Positions 49,925 to 58,137 of a stretch of DNA of 64,000 nucleotides are shown here, piece after piece. Source of the DNA: an uncultured Flavobacteriales bacterium (GTDB taxonomy: Bacteria > Bacteroidota > Bacteroidia > Flavobacteriales_D > Crocinitomicaceae); contig CALJKJ010000030.1 of the NCBI GenBank assembly GCA_937973685.1, forward strand, positions 6,184 through 70,183, given 5' to 3'. Position 1 is the first letter of the stretch. Every line of letters starts with the position of its first letter. The notes beneath the pieces were generated by a model. It saw only the letters and a list, made by a program, of their open reading frames with translations, searched no databases and was not told the DNA's origin. The translations under genes were made by a program, and so were the position numbers.

Positions 49925-49932
49925 TATATTTG
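49925..49932 (+). promoter_or_regulatory. -7 promoter element
   Basis: TATATTTG fits TAnnTTTG, 17 bases before the ATG at 49950 of the next T9SS cargo gene. Confidence 0.45.
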
Positions 49933-49949
49933 AGTGTTAAACTTTTACA

Positions 49950-51032
49950 ATGAAATTACTTTTATTTTCTTTTTTGGGACTGTCTGGAGTTGCTTTCGGT
50001 CAAATTACATTAACTGATCAACATTTTTCTGGAGCAAATGAATCCTTTGTTATCTCAACGACAACTGATCCTTCGATAGATTACAGCACAACAGGTGCTA
50101 ATGTTACTTGGGATTTCTCCAACTTAGTTGCAACAGGACAAAAAGGGTATATCACAAATCCGATGTCTAGTGCTGCATTGTATTCACAATTGTTATTTGG
50201 TTCTTTTGCACCAAATGCATACAAAGCAACTTATTTTGCTTCGACTACCGATTTGCCTTTGGCACAGTTAACATCAGCACTGCCAGTTTCTATTCAAGAT
50301 ATTTCATTATTCACTAAAAAAACAACTGCAGCTATAACATCTGTTGGATATGAATTATTAATAAATGGTCAAGGAATTGCTGTGAAGTCAGACACAATTG
50401 AGAAAAGATATGCACTGCCATTGAATTTTGGAGACACCTACAATTCAAGAGGTTACACTGCTTTGGATATGAATCCAATTTACAATGCTCAATGGCGTCA
50501 ACATCGTTCGCGCTCAAGTGTTGTAGATGGATATGGAACTATTACGACGCCTTTTGGTTCGTTCTCGGCGCTGCGTATCAAACATGAAATCACGGAAAAC
50601 GATTCCATTTATTTAGCACTTGGAGGGACAACTGGTTTTTGGTTACCATTGCCAATTCCACTTGCATTCGAGTACGAATGGAGAGCTATCGAAGAGAAAG
50701 AACCTATTTTGGTTATCAAAACATCAAGTACTTTAGGTGCAGAAACAGTTACAGCAATTGAATACCGGGATCAATTTTTAGGTCTTGGAATTGCTGAAAA
50801 CAATGTCGAAGTCTCAATTGGTCCCAACCCTGCAAACGAACAATTGAATGTGTTAGCTGCAGCAACAATTGAACAATGGTCATTAATGAATTCAGATGGT
50901 CAAGTTGTTCGTTCTGCTACTCATGCGTACAATTCTCTTGCAATTGATCTTTCTCCGTTAGCTACAGGCCAATATCATTTGGTTTTGGTAACTGCTAATG
51001 GGATTTCGTACCAAAAGTTCGTAAAACAATAG
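49950..51032 (+). CDS. T9SS type A sorting-domain protein
   Basis: This 360-residue exported protein has a signal peptide (1-17, ending AFGQ), a ~265-residue beta-rich domain I cannot assign, and a C-terminal sorting domain starting at IGPNPANEQLNV (about 289) and ending in the basic 'ISYQKFVKQ'. A similar T9SS cargo lies at 39204-40061, but the N-terminal parts differ. The RNase P RNA begins 12 bases after its stop, and the rnpB -7 box overlaps the stop codon. Confidence 0.8.
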   Translation: MKLLLFSFLGLSGVAFGQITLTDQHFSGANESFVISTTTDPSIDYSTTGANVTWDFSNLVATGQKGYITNPMSSAALYSQLLFGSFAPNAYKATYFASTTDLPLAQLTSALPVSIQDISLFTKKTTAAITSVGYELLINGQGIAVKSDTIEKRYALPLNFGDTYNSRGYTALDMNPIYNAQWRQHRSRSSVVDGYGTITTPFGSFSALRIKHEITENDSIYLALGGTTGFWLPLPIPLAFEYEWRAIEEKEPILVIKTSSTLGAETVTAIEYRDQFLGLGIAENNVEVSIGPNPANEQLNVLAAATIEQWSLMNSDGQVVRSATHAYNSLAIDLSPLATGQYHLVLVTANGISYQKFVKQ

Positions 51033-51040
51033 TATCTTTG
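51033..51040 (+). promoter_or_regulatory. -7 promoter element of rnpB
   Basis: TATCTTTG matches TAnnTTTG and begins on the last base before/after the TAG stop of the upstream gene. RNase P RNA starts about 5 bases after it. Confidence 0.55.
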
Positions 51041-51044
51041 TACC

Positions 51045-51421
51045 GCAAGCCGACTGTCGCTGTCCATCTTTGATGGAGAGAGGAAAGTCCGGGCAGCAAA
51101 GAGTAACCGTGCTTCCTAACAGGAAGGATTCATCCGTTTTGCGGATGGGTACAGAAAGTGCAGCAGAAAAGAAACCGCCAATTTATTGGTAAGGGTGAAA
51201 TGGTGAGGTAAGAGCTCACCGGCTCAGCAGTGATGTTTGAGTGCAAGGTAAACCTCACGGGCTGAAAGATCATGTAAACCAAGCGAGTAGGGCTGCTCGT
51301 TCTCTTTCCTTCGGGAATGCTTGGAGGGTAGATCGATAGAACCTAAGAGTGATTTTAGGTCTAGATAAATGACAGTCAGTTTCGAGCAATCGGAATGTAC
51401 AGAACCCGGCTTATGGCTTGC
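51045..51421 (+). ncRNA. rnpB: RNase P RNA, bacterial type A
   Basis: The catalytic RNA of RNase P, which matures tRNA 5' ends. Conserved blocks are present in order: GAGAGGAAAGTCCGGGC (CR-I), ACAGAAAGTGCAGCAGAAA, GCAAGGTAAACC, and AGATAAATGACAG with ACAGAACCCGGCTTAT (CR-V). The P1 helix GCAAGCC (51045-51051) pairs with GGCTTGC (51415-51421). A T6 run directly after P1 terminates it and contains the stop codon of the convergent lipoprotein gene. Confidence 0.95.
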
Positions 51422-51425
51422 TTTT

Positions 51426-52304
51426 TTATTGAATAGACAAGCGATTAATCGCTTTATTTTGCACGCTTTTCTTCTGTGCTGACAATTGATTTTTTTCCGC
51501 TGCAAGCGAAGCTGACCATCCAAAATAATATCCGATAAATGCTTGACTTTTCTCGAAATTACGTCCATAGCGATAAGAACTGATGCTTGTTGATTTTAGT
51601 GGTATTGCGCGTTTTGTTTGGAGGTAGTAAAAACAATTTGACAACACGATATCGTAAGTTGAATCAGCCTGTTGCGCAGTATGAACCAATTCTGACAAAG
51701 GCATCACCGATCGACTAGCATAGTCCCTATCCGCTTTTATCATCCAACTAAATTGTCTGATTTGTTTGAGTTGCTTTAATAACGTTTTGTCTGAATTGAT
51801 AGCTGATAAGTTGATTTCAACTAATTTACGAACCGAGGTTTTGTGCCAGTTTTCAAAATTTACAGGAGAACATGCGCCAACACTGTCTTTTGGTTGCACA
51901 AATACAAGTGGGTTGAAGTAAACAGGCAACCAATTGGTGTGATTTGGTTGTAATTCATTGCGTAATTGAGCGAATAATTGCGTATTTATTATCGGTTGCA
52001 AACATTTTTTCTTCGATAAAAAAGCACGTAATTGATCGGAATGAATCAAAATCACATCCATATTTGCAGCAAAAGGCGCTTGTTTAACACGTTGCATGAT
52101 TTCATTTTCGGATAATTCCAATAATTGCACGCGAAGCTTTGACTTTTTAGCAAATTTCTTAGCGATTAATGTATCTAACTTGGTAAATTCATCACTAACA
52201 ATTATTAATTGCTTGTTTGGAATTTCTTTTGCTGTTTCTAACCAACACGATGAAACGCTGAAAAGCGATATTAGTAAAAGAAATAAAATCACAGACTTTT
52301 TCAT
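51426..52304 (-). CDS. Lipoprotein resembling a periplasmic substrate-binding protein
   Basis: With the start at 52304 the product is 292 residues with a lipoprotein signal (SVSSC, Cys20). 'LIIVSDEF...LIAKKFAKKSKLRVQLLELSENEIMQRV', then DVILIHSDQLR, has the strand-helix order of an iron or polyamine type extracellular solute-binding protein (lobe 1), with 'TNWLPVYFNPLVFV' matching the hinge strand of such proteins. No permease or ATPase is adjacent, so transport is not established. It diverges from the HEAT-like gene; the two starts are 60 bases apart. Confidence 0.65.
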   Translation of the reverse strand: MKKSVILFLLLISLFSVSSCWLETAKEIPNKQLIIVSDEFTKLDTLIAKKFAKKSKLRVQLLELSENEIMQRVKQAPFAANMDVILIHSDQLRAFLSKKKCLQPIINTQLFAQLRNELQPNHTNWLPVYFNPLVFVQPKDSVGACSPVNFENWHKTSVRKLVEINLSAINSDKTLLKQLKQIRQFSWMIKADRDYASRSVMPLSELVHTAQQADSTYDIVLSNCFYYLQTKRAIPLKSTSISSYRYGRNFEKSQAFIGYYFGWSASLAAEKNQLSAQKKSVQNKAINRLSIQ

Positions 52305-52327
52305 GGAACAAAGATAGCTCAATTTCG

Positions 52328-52335
52328 TACCTTTG
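52328..52335 (+). promoter_or_regulatory. -7 promoter element
   Basis: TACCTTTG fits the consensus and lies 29 bases before the ATG at 52365. Confidence 0.5.
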
Positions 52336-52364
52336 CATAAATTTTCAAATAAGAGTTCCGAACA

Positions 52365-52931
52365 ATGGCTAGTAAACAACACCAATTAAAAGTAAATCAA
52401 TTGTTGACTGATTTAACAAGTGGTAATGAATCAAAGATTGCTACTGCAATCAAAGCTTTTCATGTGCATGGTGATGCCTCCGTTATAGTTCCAATACTGA
52501 ATGTTTGGAAAGCTGGCTTGTCAAAAGAGAACGAAGCATTAGTGAAAGAATTATTGATTGGTTTGAAAGATACGAGTTGTACCGATGTGCTAATTGAATG
52601 TTATCGAAATTCGGAGTTTCATGCCATCAAACGAGAATTAACCGCTGTTTTTTGGAATACTAAGTTGGATTTCAGTCCGTATTTAGCGGACTTCGTTTTG
52701 TTTGCAATTGAAGGCGATTTCTTGGATGCATTCGAAGCGATTACACTGATAGAACAATTCGAAAACACATCTCCAGAACACGCTGTGATGGAATCTCAAT
52801 TATTATTGAAAGAATATTTCGGAAGCAACGAAAATCGTAACGAACAAAAAGATCAATTACTTTCGGATATTGCGCTTATTTTGAAGGAATACGATGAAGA
52901 ATCGGGAACAGAAGACCTGTACTTCGAATAA
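52365..52931 (+). CDS. HEAT-like helical repeat protein, conserved in Bacteroidota
   Basis: This 188-residue all-helical acidic protein consists of paired helices that look like HEAT or ARM repeats (for example 'VKELLIGLKDTSCTDVLIEC' and 'SPYLADFVLFAIEGDFLDAF'). There is no signal peptide and no catalytic motif. I recall similar uncharacterised cytoplasmic proteins across Bacteroidota but can give no function. It converges on the deoxynucleoside kinase gene with 5 bases between stops. Confidence 0.65.
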   Translation: MASKQHQLKVNQLLTDLTSGNESKIATAIKAFHVHGDASVIVPILNVWKAGLSKENEALVKELLIGLKDTSCTDVLIECYRNSEFHAIKRELTAVFWNTKLDFSPYLADFVLFAIEGDFLDAFEAITLIEQFENTSPEHAVMESQLLLKEYFGSNENRNEQKDQLLSDIALILKEYDEESGTEDLYFE

Positions 52932-52936
52932 TTTAT

Positions 52937-53551
52937 TTAAAATAATCCGTTGATTTCTGCGTCAATTGCTTGGATGATTTTACCAAGATCCTCTTGACTT
53001 TCTGGAAAACGATTGTTATCGATATCAATAATGAGCAATTTTCCGTTATCATACGTCGAAATCCAAGCTTCGTAACGCTCATTCAAGCGTTTTAAATAAT
53101 CCAATCGAATACTTTCTTCGTAATCTCTACCGCGTTGTTGAATTTGATTCACCAAAGTAGGAACTGATGCACGCAAGTAAATCAATAAATCCGGCGCTGA
53201 AACAAACGAATCCATCAAGTTGAATAACGAGAAATAATTTTCAAAATCACGTGTCGTCATCAAACCCATCGAATGTAGATTGGGTGCAAAAATAAATGCA
53301 TCTTCGTAAATCGTACGGTCTTGAATGACAGCGTTGTTCGATTTTTGAATATCTTGAATTTGGTTAAAACGCGAATTCAAGTAGTAAATTTGCAAGTTAA
53401 AAGACCAACGTTGCATGTCTTCGTAGAAATCATTTAAATACGGATTTTGCTCAACATCTTCGTAATGTGTTTCCCATCCGTAATGCTTTGCTAACAAGCC
53501 TGTTAATGTTGTTTTACCCGATCCAATATTTCCTGCGATTGCGATATGCAT
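52937..53551 (-). CDS. Deoxynucleoside kinase
   Basis: The product is 204 residues. The P-loop GNIGSGKT (7-14) is followed by the dNK family signatures YEDVEQNPYL (substrate Glu), QDRTIYED (catalytic DR pair) and the lid 'QQRGRDYEESIRLDYL'. Deoxynucleoside kinases phosphorylate salvaged deoxynucleosides to 5'-monophosphates. Length and lid sequence are normal for the bacterial dAdo/dGuo-type kinases; specificity is not resolved. It is monocistronic, with the start at 53551. Confidence 0.9.
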   Translation of the reverse strand: MHIAIAGNIGSGKTTLTGLLAKHYGWETHYEDVEQNPYLNDFYEDMQRWSFNLQIYYLNSRFNQIQDIQKSNNAVIQDRTIYEDAFIFAPNLHSMGLMTTRDFENYFSLFNLMDSFVSAPDLLIYLRASVPTLVNQIQQRGRDYEESIRLDYLKRLNERYEAWISTYDNGKLLIIDIDNNRFPESQEDLGKIIQAIDAEINGLF

Positions 53552-53662
53552 AGTTCTTTTATTTTGCGATTGACTAAATTACAAAATCTAGGTGCATGAA
53601 AAGAACTTGTGGAAAAATAAAATTCGTTTTTGCGTGTTTTTGCTTAATATTTTGAAAAAAAC

Positions 53663-54475
53663 TTACTTTTTGAACTGAAAACAAGTCAATTTTGTACTTG
53701 TTTGAACAAAAAGTAGTTGCGAAGCTGCTTGCCATTTAAATGATAGAATAGTTGTTTCATCTGGCAGCATCAGGAAAAAAGGAATGGATGAAGTAAGACT
53801 TGATTCAACATAGTTGATTTCATTAGCTGTGGCAGATAAAAAACCATCTTTCCAGGCTTGAATCCAATGCGAATTCGGGACTATAACAGTTCCTAAGTAT
53901 GAACCAAACACATCGAAATGATGAATTTTTTCGTTGTCAGTCACCAAATAAAGTTCGTTGTTCCTTTCAAATAATTGGTCGATAGCTGTGAATTGAATCA
54001 ATGACCGAAGGTTTTGAATCTTTTGTTGCTTCATCGATTCAAGGGTTATGAGTTTCAACGTTGAATTGAGTTGGTCATAAACCCATAAACGATCATTTTG
54101 AGCAGTGTAACTAAATGTTTCAGCATATTGAATGTCGAAAGATGTTAACTCAATGCATTCGTTTTGAATTGCTAACGCATTGTCCAAAAAACAAATCTGT
54201 TGTTGGTTTTCTGAAAAAACAGCGATTTTGAAGGTGTTAGAAGCATCTATTTTTGTGATTTCACCTATTGATTTGATACTTTGTTCGCTTATTTTTTTTC
54301 CGTTCCCATCACGTTTTATCAAGTTGTTTTGACTGTAGACGAAACTGTTATTCGCTTGATCAATGTCCCAAACGGTAGTAGAATCACAAGGAATACTCCA
54401 CTTTTCTTCCCATTGACTTTGAGCCAATACGAGCTGATGAACGATTATTAAGATGCATGTAATTCTGTTTTTCAT
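53663..54475 (-). CDS. Exported beta-propeller-like protein
   Basis: The product is 270 residues with a signal peptide (1-18). The mature part alternates short strands with Asp/Asn turns ('WDIDQANNSFVYSQNNLIKRD', 'RLWVYDQLNSTLKLI', 'ELYLVTDNEKIHHFDVFG'), which suggests a six- or seven-bladed propeller. There is no enzymatic motif and no sorting domain, so it is likely periplasmic. Its ATG overlaps the stop of the GH3-like gene (ATGA), so it is translated with it. Function unknown. Confidence 0.65.
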   Translation of the reverse strand: MKNRITCILIIVHQLVLAQSQWEEKWSIPCDSTTVWDIDQANNSFVYSQNNLIKRDGNGKKISEQSIKSIGEITKIDASNTFKIAVFSENQQQICFLDNALAIQNECIELTSFDIQYAETFSYTAQNDRLWVYDQLNSTLKLITLESMKQQKIQNLRSLIQFTAIDQLFERNNELYLVTDNEKIHHFDVFGSYLGTVIVPNSHWIQAWKDGFLSATANEINYVESSLTSSIPFFLMLPDETTILSFKWQAASQLLFVQTSTKLTCFQFKK

Positions 54476-55992
54476 ATCCTGTTTGTCGATAACAACAATA
54501 ATTCATCTACGATAACACGGTCATTACTCAAACGAGGGATTTTGTGCTGACCGCCTAATTTCCCTTTATTCGCCAACCAACTGTTGAACGTTCCTGTTGA
54601 CAATTGCTGAACAATGGGTAATTCAAGCGCCATGTTTTTCATGCGTTTTGCATCGTAGTCCGAATTGATTGCGCGCAATGTTTCATCTAAGATATGAATA
54701 AAACGGTTGCTGTCATCAGGGTTTCGGGCAAATTCAATCAACCATTCGTGTTTTCCTTTTTCTTTTCCATTCATGAAAACAGGAGCAACAGTATATTCTT
54801 TGATTTGTGCGTTTGTTTTTAAACTTGCAATTTCAATAGCTTTTTCTGCATTTTCAACAATTAATTCCTCACCAAAGGCATTGATAAATTGTTTTGTTCG
54901 TCCACTAATTTGAAAACGGTAGGGGAGTGTGTTGGTGAATTTAATTGTATCTCCAATGATGTAGCGCCAAAGACCTGCATTCGTTGTAATAACAAGTGCA
55001 TACTCTTTTCCTATTTCAACATCATTTAAGCGCAACACATTGGTTGAGGCACATCCATTAAACGAATCCATTGGAATAAATTCGTAGAAAATACCATAAT
55101 CAAGCATCAACAGTAATTCTGTTGAACCATCAACATCTTGAATGCCAAAAAATCCTTCGGATGCGTTATACGTCTCCACATAATGCATGTCGTCAAAAGG
55201 AATGAGTTTGTTGAATGCATCCCGATATGGCGCAAAACTAACTCCGCCGTGCATGAATAACTCCAAATTTGGCCACACTTCACGCAAGTTTTTTTTGCCT
55301 GATATTTCTAATACTTTGTTTGCAAGGACTAAGGTCCAACTTGGAACACCTGCAATGATGTACACATCTTCGTTGATTGTACTTTCAGCCATTCGTTGAA
55401 TCTTCTCTTCCCATTCGCTCATCAAAGCAATTTCTTTGGAAGGAGTGCGTCGTATTTCGGCCCACCACGGAAGGTTTTTCACAATAATAGCTGATAAATC
55501 ACCTTGATAAGCATCCTCTGAAACAGGTAAAATTTGTGCGCTACCTCCAATAATAAGGTGTTTTCCTTTGTACAATTTACGATTTGGAAAGTTCTCATAA
55601 TACAACGCAAGCAAGTCTTTTCCACCTTTGTAATGACAATCGAGTAACGATTCTTTTGTGACAGGGATGAATTTACTCCGATCACTTGTTGTCCCAGAAC
55701 TTTTGGCAAACCATTTCGTTTCTGTCGGCCAAATCAATTGTTGTTCGCCCGTCATCAATCGATCTACCCAAGGCTTTAAGGATTCGTAATCACTTAATGG
55801 AACCTGTGTTTTGAATGATTGATAGTCGGTAATTTGTTCGAAATGATGTGCTTTACCGAATTCGGTTGAAGTACCTTGTTGGATTATTTTTTCCAATAAT
55901 TCAGTTTGAACTTCATGGGGATATTTACGAAACAAGTCGATTTGATGCAATCGCTTTTTCATTACCCATGCAAATATTGAATTAAATGGCAT
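54472..55992 (-). CDS. GH3 auxin-responsive promoter family protein (acyl-adenylating fold)
   Basis: The product is 506 residues. 'SGTTSDRSKFIPVT' (about 95-108) is the ATP-binding P-loop of the ANL-like GH3 fold, and 'YNASEGFFGIQD' and 'LLMLDYGIFYEFIP' match the adenylation core. 'YALVITTNAGLWRYIIGD' and 'GRTKQFINAFGEELIVENA' form the hinge and the C-terminal lid. Plant GH3 enzymes conjugate amino acids to hormone acids; the bacterial homologues are common in Bacteroidota and their substrates are unknown. It is followed by the propeller protein gene with a 4-base overlap. Confidence 0.87.
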   Translation of the reverse strand: MPFNSIFAWVMKKRLHQIDLFRKYPHEVQTELLEKIIQQGTSTEFGKAHHFEQITDYQSFKTQVPLSDYESLKPWVDRLMTGEQQLIWPTETKWFAKSSGTTSDRSKFIPVTKESLLDCHYKGGKDLLALYYENFPNRKLYKGKHLIIGGSAQILPVSEDAYQGDLSAIIVKNLPWWAEIRRTPSKEIALMSEWEEKIQRMAESTINEDVYIIAGVPSWTLVLANKVLEISGKKNLREVWPNLELFMHGGVSFAPYRDAFNKLIPFDDMHYVETYNASEGFFGIQDVDGSTELLLMLDYGIFYEFIPMDSFNGCASTNVLRLNDVEIGKEYALVITTNAGLWRYIIGDTIKFTNTLPYRFQISGRTKQFINAFGEELIVENAEKAIEIASLKTNAQIKEYTVAPVFMNGKEKGKHEWLIEFARNPDDSNRFIHILDETLRAINSDYDAKRMKNMALELPIVQQLSTGTFNSWLANKGKLGGQHKIPRLSNDRVIVDELLLLSTNRI

Positions 55993-56018
55993 TGTTTAGA
56001 AAAAATAGGTAAAAGAAA

Positions 56019-56043
56019 AAAGGAGGAAATTAACTCCTCCTTT
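56019..56043. terminator. Terminator after the pterin/BI-1 unit
   Basis: AAAGGAGGA (56019-56027) and TCCTCCTTT (56035-56043) form a perfect 9-bp stem with loop AATTAAC. In the minus sense it is followed by TTTTCTTTT and lies directly after the 38-residue small gene. Confidence 0.75.
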
Positions 56044-56045
56044 TA

Positions 56046-56162
56046 TTATCCGAATGCAAAAATGCAGCCGACAATTGCTAATAAGATAACAGTGTAAACG
56101 AATCCGATTCCAACTGTTGTTCCTTCAAAGAAGGTGTCGTGTTTATCGTTATGATCTGACAT
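56046..56162 (-). CDS. 38-residue single-pass membrane protein
   Basis: This is a short open frame: an ATG at 56162, 38 codons and TAA at 56046-56048. The product has a polar, acidic/His N-terminus (MSDHNDKHDTFFEG) and one membrane helix ('GFVYTVILLAIVGCIFAFG', about 20-38). It lies 73 bases after the BI-1 gene on the same strand and immediately before a strong terminator, which supports a real gene. I do not recognise a family; small oxidase subunits of similar build exist but no context supports that here. Confidence 0.6.
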   Translation of the reverse strand: MSDHNDKHDTFFEGTTVGIGFVYTVILLAIVGCIFAFG

Positions 56163-56235
56163 TGCGTTGTTTTTTTTTCAAAAGTACTATTTTGTTTGAT
56201 ATGCGCCAACCAATTTTCTTTTTTTTCAACAGAAA

Positions 56236-56964
56236 TTAATCGCGGCTCCCAAATAAACGTAACAAGGAAACAAATAAATTCACAAATAGGATGTAAAGTG
56301 TAAATCCTCCGATTAAAGCTAACTTATTTTTGTGTTCTTCGTCAATCGTTGAATTGTGAGCCAACTGTTTCAATTGTTGCATGTGGTATGCAGTAAGTCC
56401 AGTAAACACCAATACACCAATGATTGAAATCAAGTATTGTAAACCTTCACTCTCCAAAAAGAAATTGATCAATGAAGCAATCATTATTCCCCAAAAAGCC
56501 ATCATCAATATACTTCCAAATTTCGTTAAATCAGCTGAAGTAACATACCCCATGATTGCCATCACACCGAAAGTTGCAGCTGAAATACCAAAGATTGCGA
56601 AAATCGATGTATCAGTATATGTGATAAAAATCGTTGAAAGCGAAAAACCAATCAACACACTGTACAACATAAACAAGCCAAACAAGGCTGCAAACGATAA
56701 ACGCTCCAAATAACGTTGCATGATAAACGCAACACCAAGGGGAGAGAAAATCACAACATAAAACAACGGGCTTAAACTCGCGCCAGTTGGCGTAATGTTG
56801 ATGAAGTATTTCATGATAAATGCTTCGTTTCCGTATTGATAAGCAATAAGTCCAGAAACAATTAATGCGCCAAACATAAACGCATATACTTTTGTGAAGA
56901 ATTGTTTTGCAGCTAATTTTGATTCACTGCTTTCGAAAGAGTAGTTATCAATTGATGAATTCAT
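56236..56964 (-). CDS. Bax inhibitor-1 / YccA family membrane protein
   Basis: This 242-residue protein has seven membrane helices. Family landmarks are the N-terminal 'FFTKVYAFMFGALIVSGLIAY', the central 'GYVTSADLTKFGSILMMAFWGIMIASL' and the final 'LALIGGFTLYILFVNLFVSLLRLFG'. BI-1/YccA proteins act as calcium or proton leaks or as modulators of membrane proteases; the role here is unknown. The start lies 1 base from the folE stop, so the two genes are co-transcribed. Confidence 0.9.
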   Translation of the reverse strand: MNSSIDNYSFESSESKLAAKQFFTKVYAFMFGALIVSGLIAYQYGNEAFIMKYFINITPTGASLSPLFYVVIFSPLGVAFIMQRYLERLSFAALFGLFMLYSVLIGFSLSTIFITYTDTSIFAIFGISAATFGVMAIMGYVTSADLTKFGSILMMAFWGIMIASLINFFLESEGLQYLISIIGVLVFTGLTAYHMQQLKQLAHNSTIDEEHKNKLALIGGFTLYILFVNLFVSLLRLFGSRD

Positions 56965-56965
56965 T

Positions 56966-57571
56966 TTAATGTAATTTTGCTTGAACTAAATTAATAAATT
57001 CTTTTCTTGTTGCGTCGTTTGTTAAAAATAATCCTGTAAATGCGGATGATGTAGTCACCGAATTTTGTTTTTGAACCCCACGCATTTGCATGCACATGTG
57101 TTGGCATTCAATAACAACAGCAACTCCTTTAGGATTCATCGTTTCTTGGATACAATCACGGATTTCAATCGTCAAACGCTCTTGTACTTGTAAGCGTCGT
57201 GCAAAAGCATCAACAACACGCGGTAATTTGCTTAATCCAACAATTGTTCCATTGGGAATATAGGCAATGTGTGCTTTTCCAAAAAAGGGTAACATGTGGT
57301 GTTCGCACATGGAGTACACTTCGATATCTTTCACGATGACCATTTCTGAATAAGATTCATTAAATAGTGCACTTTTCAGAATCTCTGAAGGATCTTTGGC
57401 GTAACCAGATGTTAAAAACTGGAGTGATTTCGCAACACGTTCGGGTGTTTTTAATAAACCTTCTCTATCTGCATTTTCGCCTAGTTCAGTTAGTACTTCC
57501 TTGTAAACTACAGCTAGTTTTTCGGTTACATTGTCGTTGTATAAATCGTCTTTCACGTGTTTGTTTTTCAA
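56966..57571 (-). CDS. folE: GTP cyclohydrolase I (FolE, type I)
   Basis: The product is a 201-residue enzyme making 7,8-dihydroneopterin triphosphate from GTP. Zinc ligands appear as Cys-His in CEHHMLPF (about 109-116) and a later Cys in ECQHMCMQMRG. The phosphate-binding 'GLSKLPRVVDAFARRLQ' and RTP-like 'LKTPERVAKSL' segments are also typical. The gene follows the PTPS-family gene by 15 bases, so folate or tetrahydropterin supply from a shared transcript is likely. Confidence 0.94.
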   Translation of the reverse strand: MKNKHVKDDLYNDNVTEKLAVVYKEVLTELGENADREGLLKTPERVAKSLQFLTSGYAKDPSEILKSALFNESYSEMVIVKDIEVYSMCEHHMLPFFGKAHIAYIPNGTIVGLSKLPRVVDAFARRLQVQERLTIEIRDCIQETMNPKGVAVVIECQHMCMQMRGVQKQNSVTTSSAFTGLFLTNDATRKEFINLVQAKLH

Positions 57572-57586
57572 TAGAACAAATAAACC

Positions 57587-58018
57587 TTAATATGGTTCTC
57601 TTCCTCCGTAATATTCTACAAAATTATTTTCTGTTTCTACCAGTTTCAAATAGCATAATTCACCACCGGCCATACGAATTGGACCTTCAATTAGCTTCCA
57701 TATTTCGATAATGATATTTTCAGTCGATGCTAGTTTTCCAGCTAAAAAAGGGACATCTAAGTTCAAGTTTTTATGGTCGAGCTCCTCAATCACCAATTCC
57801 TTGACGATTTTACTTAATTCTTTTAAATTGATAACAAATCCTGTGTCAGGGTTGGGATGACCTTTTACAGTGACAAACAATTCAAAATTATGACCGTGCC
57901 AATTCTTGTTACTGCATTTACCAAAAACTTCGGCGTTTTTTTCATCAGACCACTCTTCACGCCACAATTTGTGTGCTGCATTAAAGTGTTCTCTTCGTGT
58001 TATGTAAACTGTTTCCAA
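57587..58018 (-). CDS. 6-pyruvoyl-tetrahydropterin synthase / 6-carboxytetrahydropterin synthase family
   Basis: The product is 143 residues. Zinc-binding His residues occur in FNAAHKL and WHGHNF, and the catalytic Cys is in FGKCSNKNWHGHN. The C-terminal Glu of LVETENNFVEY binds the pterin. The Cys context (GKCSN) resembles 6-pyruvoyl-tetrahydropterin synthase rather than the C-x3-HGH of QueD, so tetrahydropterin synthesis is as likely as queuosine. With FolE downstream it forms the first two steps from GTP. No other queuosine gene is in view. Confidence 0.86.
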   Translation of the reverse strand: METVYITRREHFNAAHKLWREEWSDEKNAEVFGKCSNKNWHGHNFELFVTVKGHPNPDTGFVINLKELSKIVKELVIEELDHKNLNLDVPFLAGKLASTENIIIEIWKLIEGPIRMAGGELCYLKLVETENNFVEYYGGREPY

Positions 58019-58113
58019 TGGTGTAAAAATTGACTACAAATTTACGAACTTATTTTCATTAAATACCCGATTTTATCCCGTCGATTTTCAACGGTAGTCG
58101 AACCTTTTTTTTG

Positions 58114-58121
58114 TACTTTTG
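58114..58121 (+). promoter_or_regulatory. -7 promoter element of hldD
   Basis: TACTTTTG fits TAnnTTTG and lies 16 bases before the ATG at 58138. Confidence 0.45.
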
Positions 58122-58137
58122 TCTAAATTATAAGTTC

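Noticed and set aside
51224..51568. Minus-strand open frame across the RNase P RNA
   Set aside because: It covers the conserved core of rnpB and the end of a real gene; no protein family is seen.
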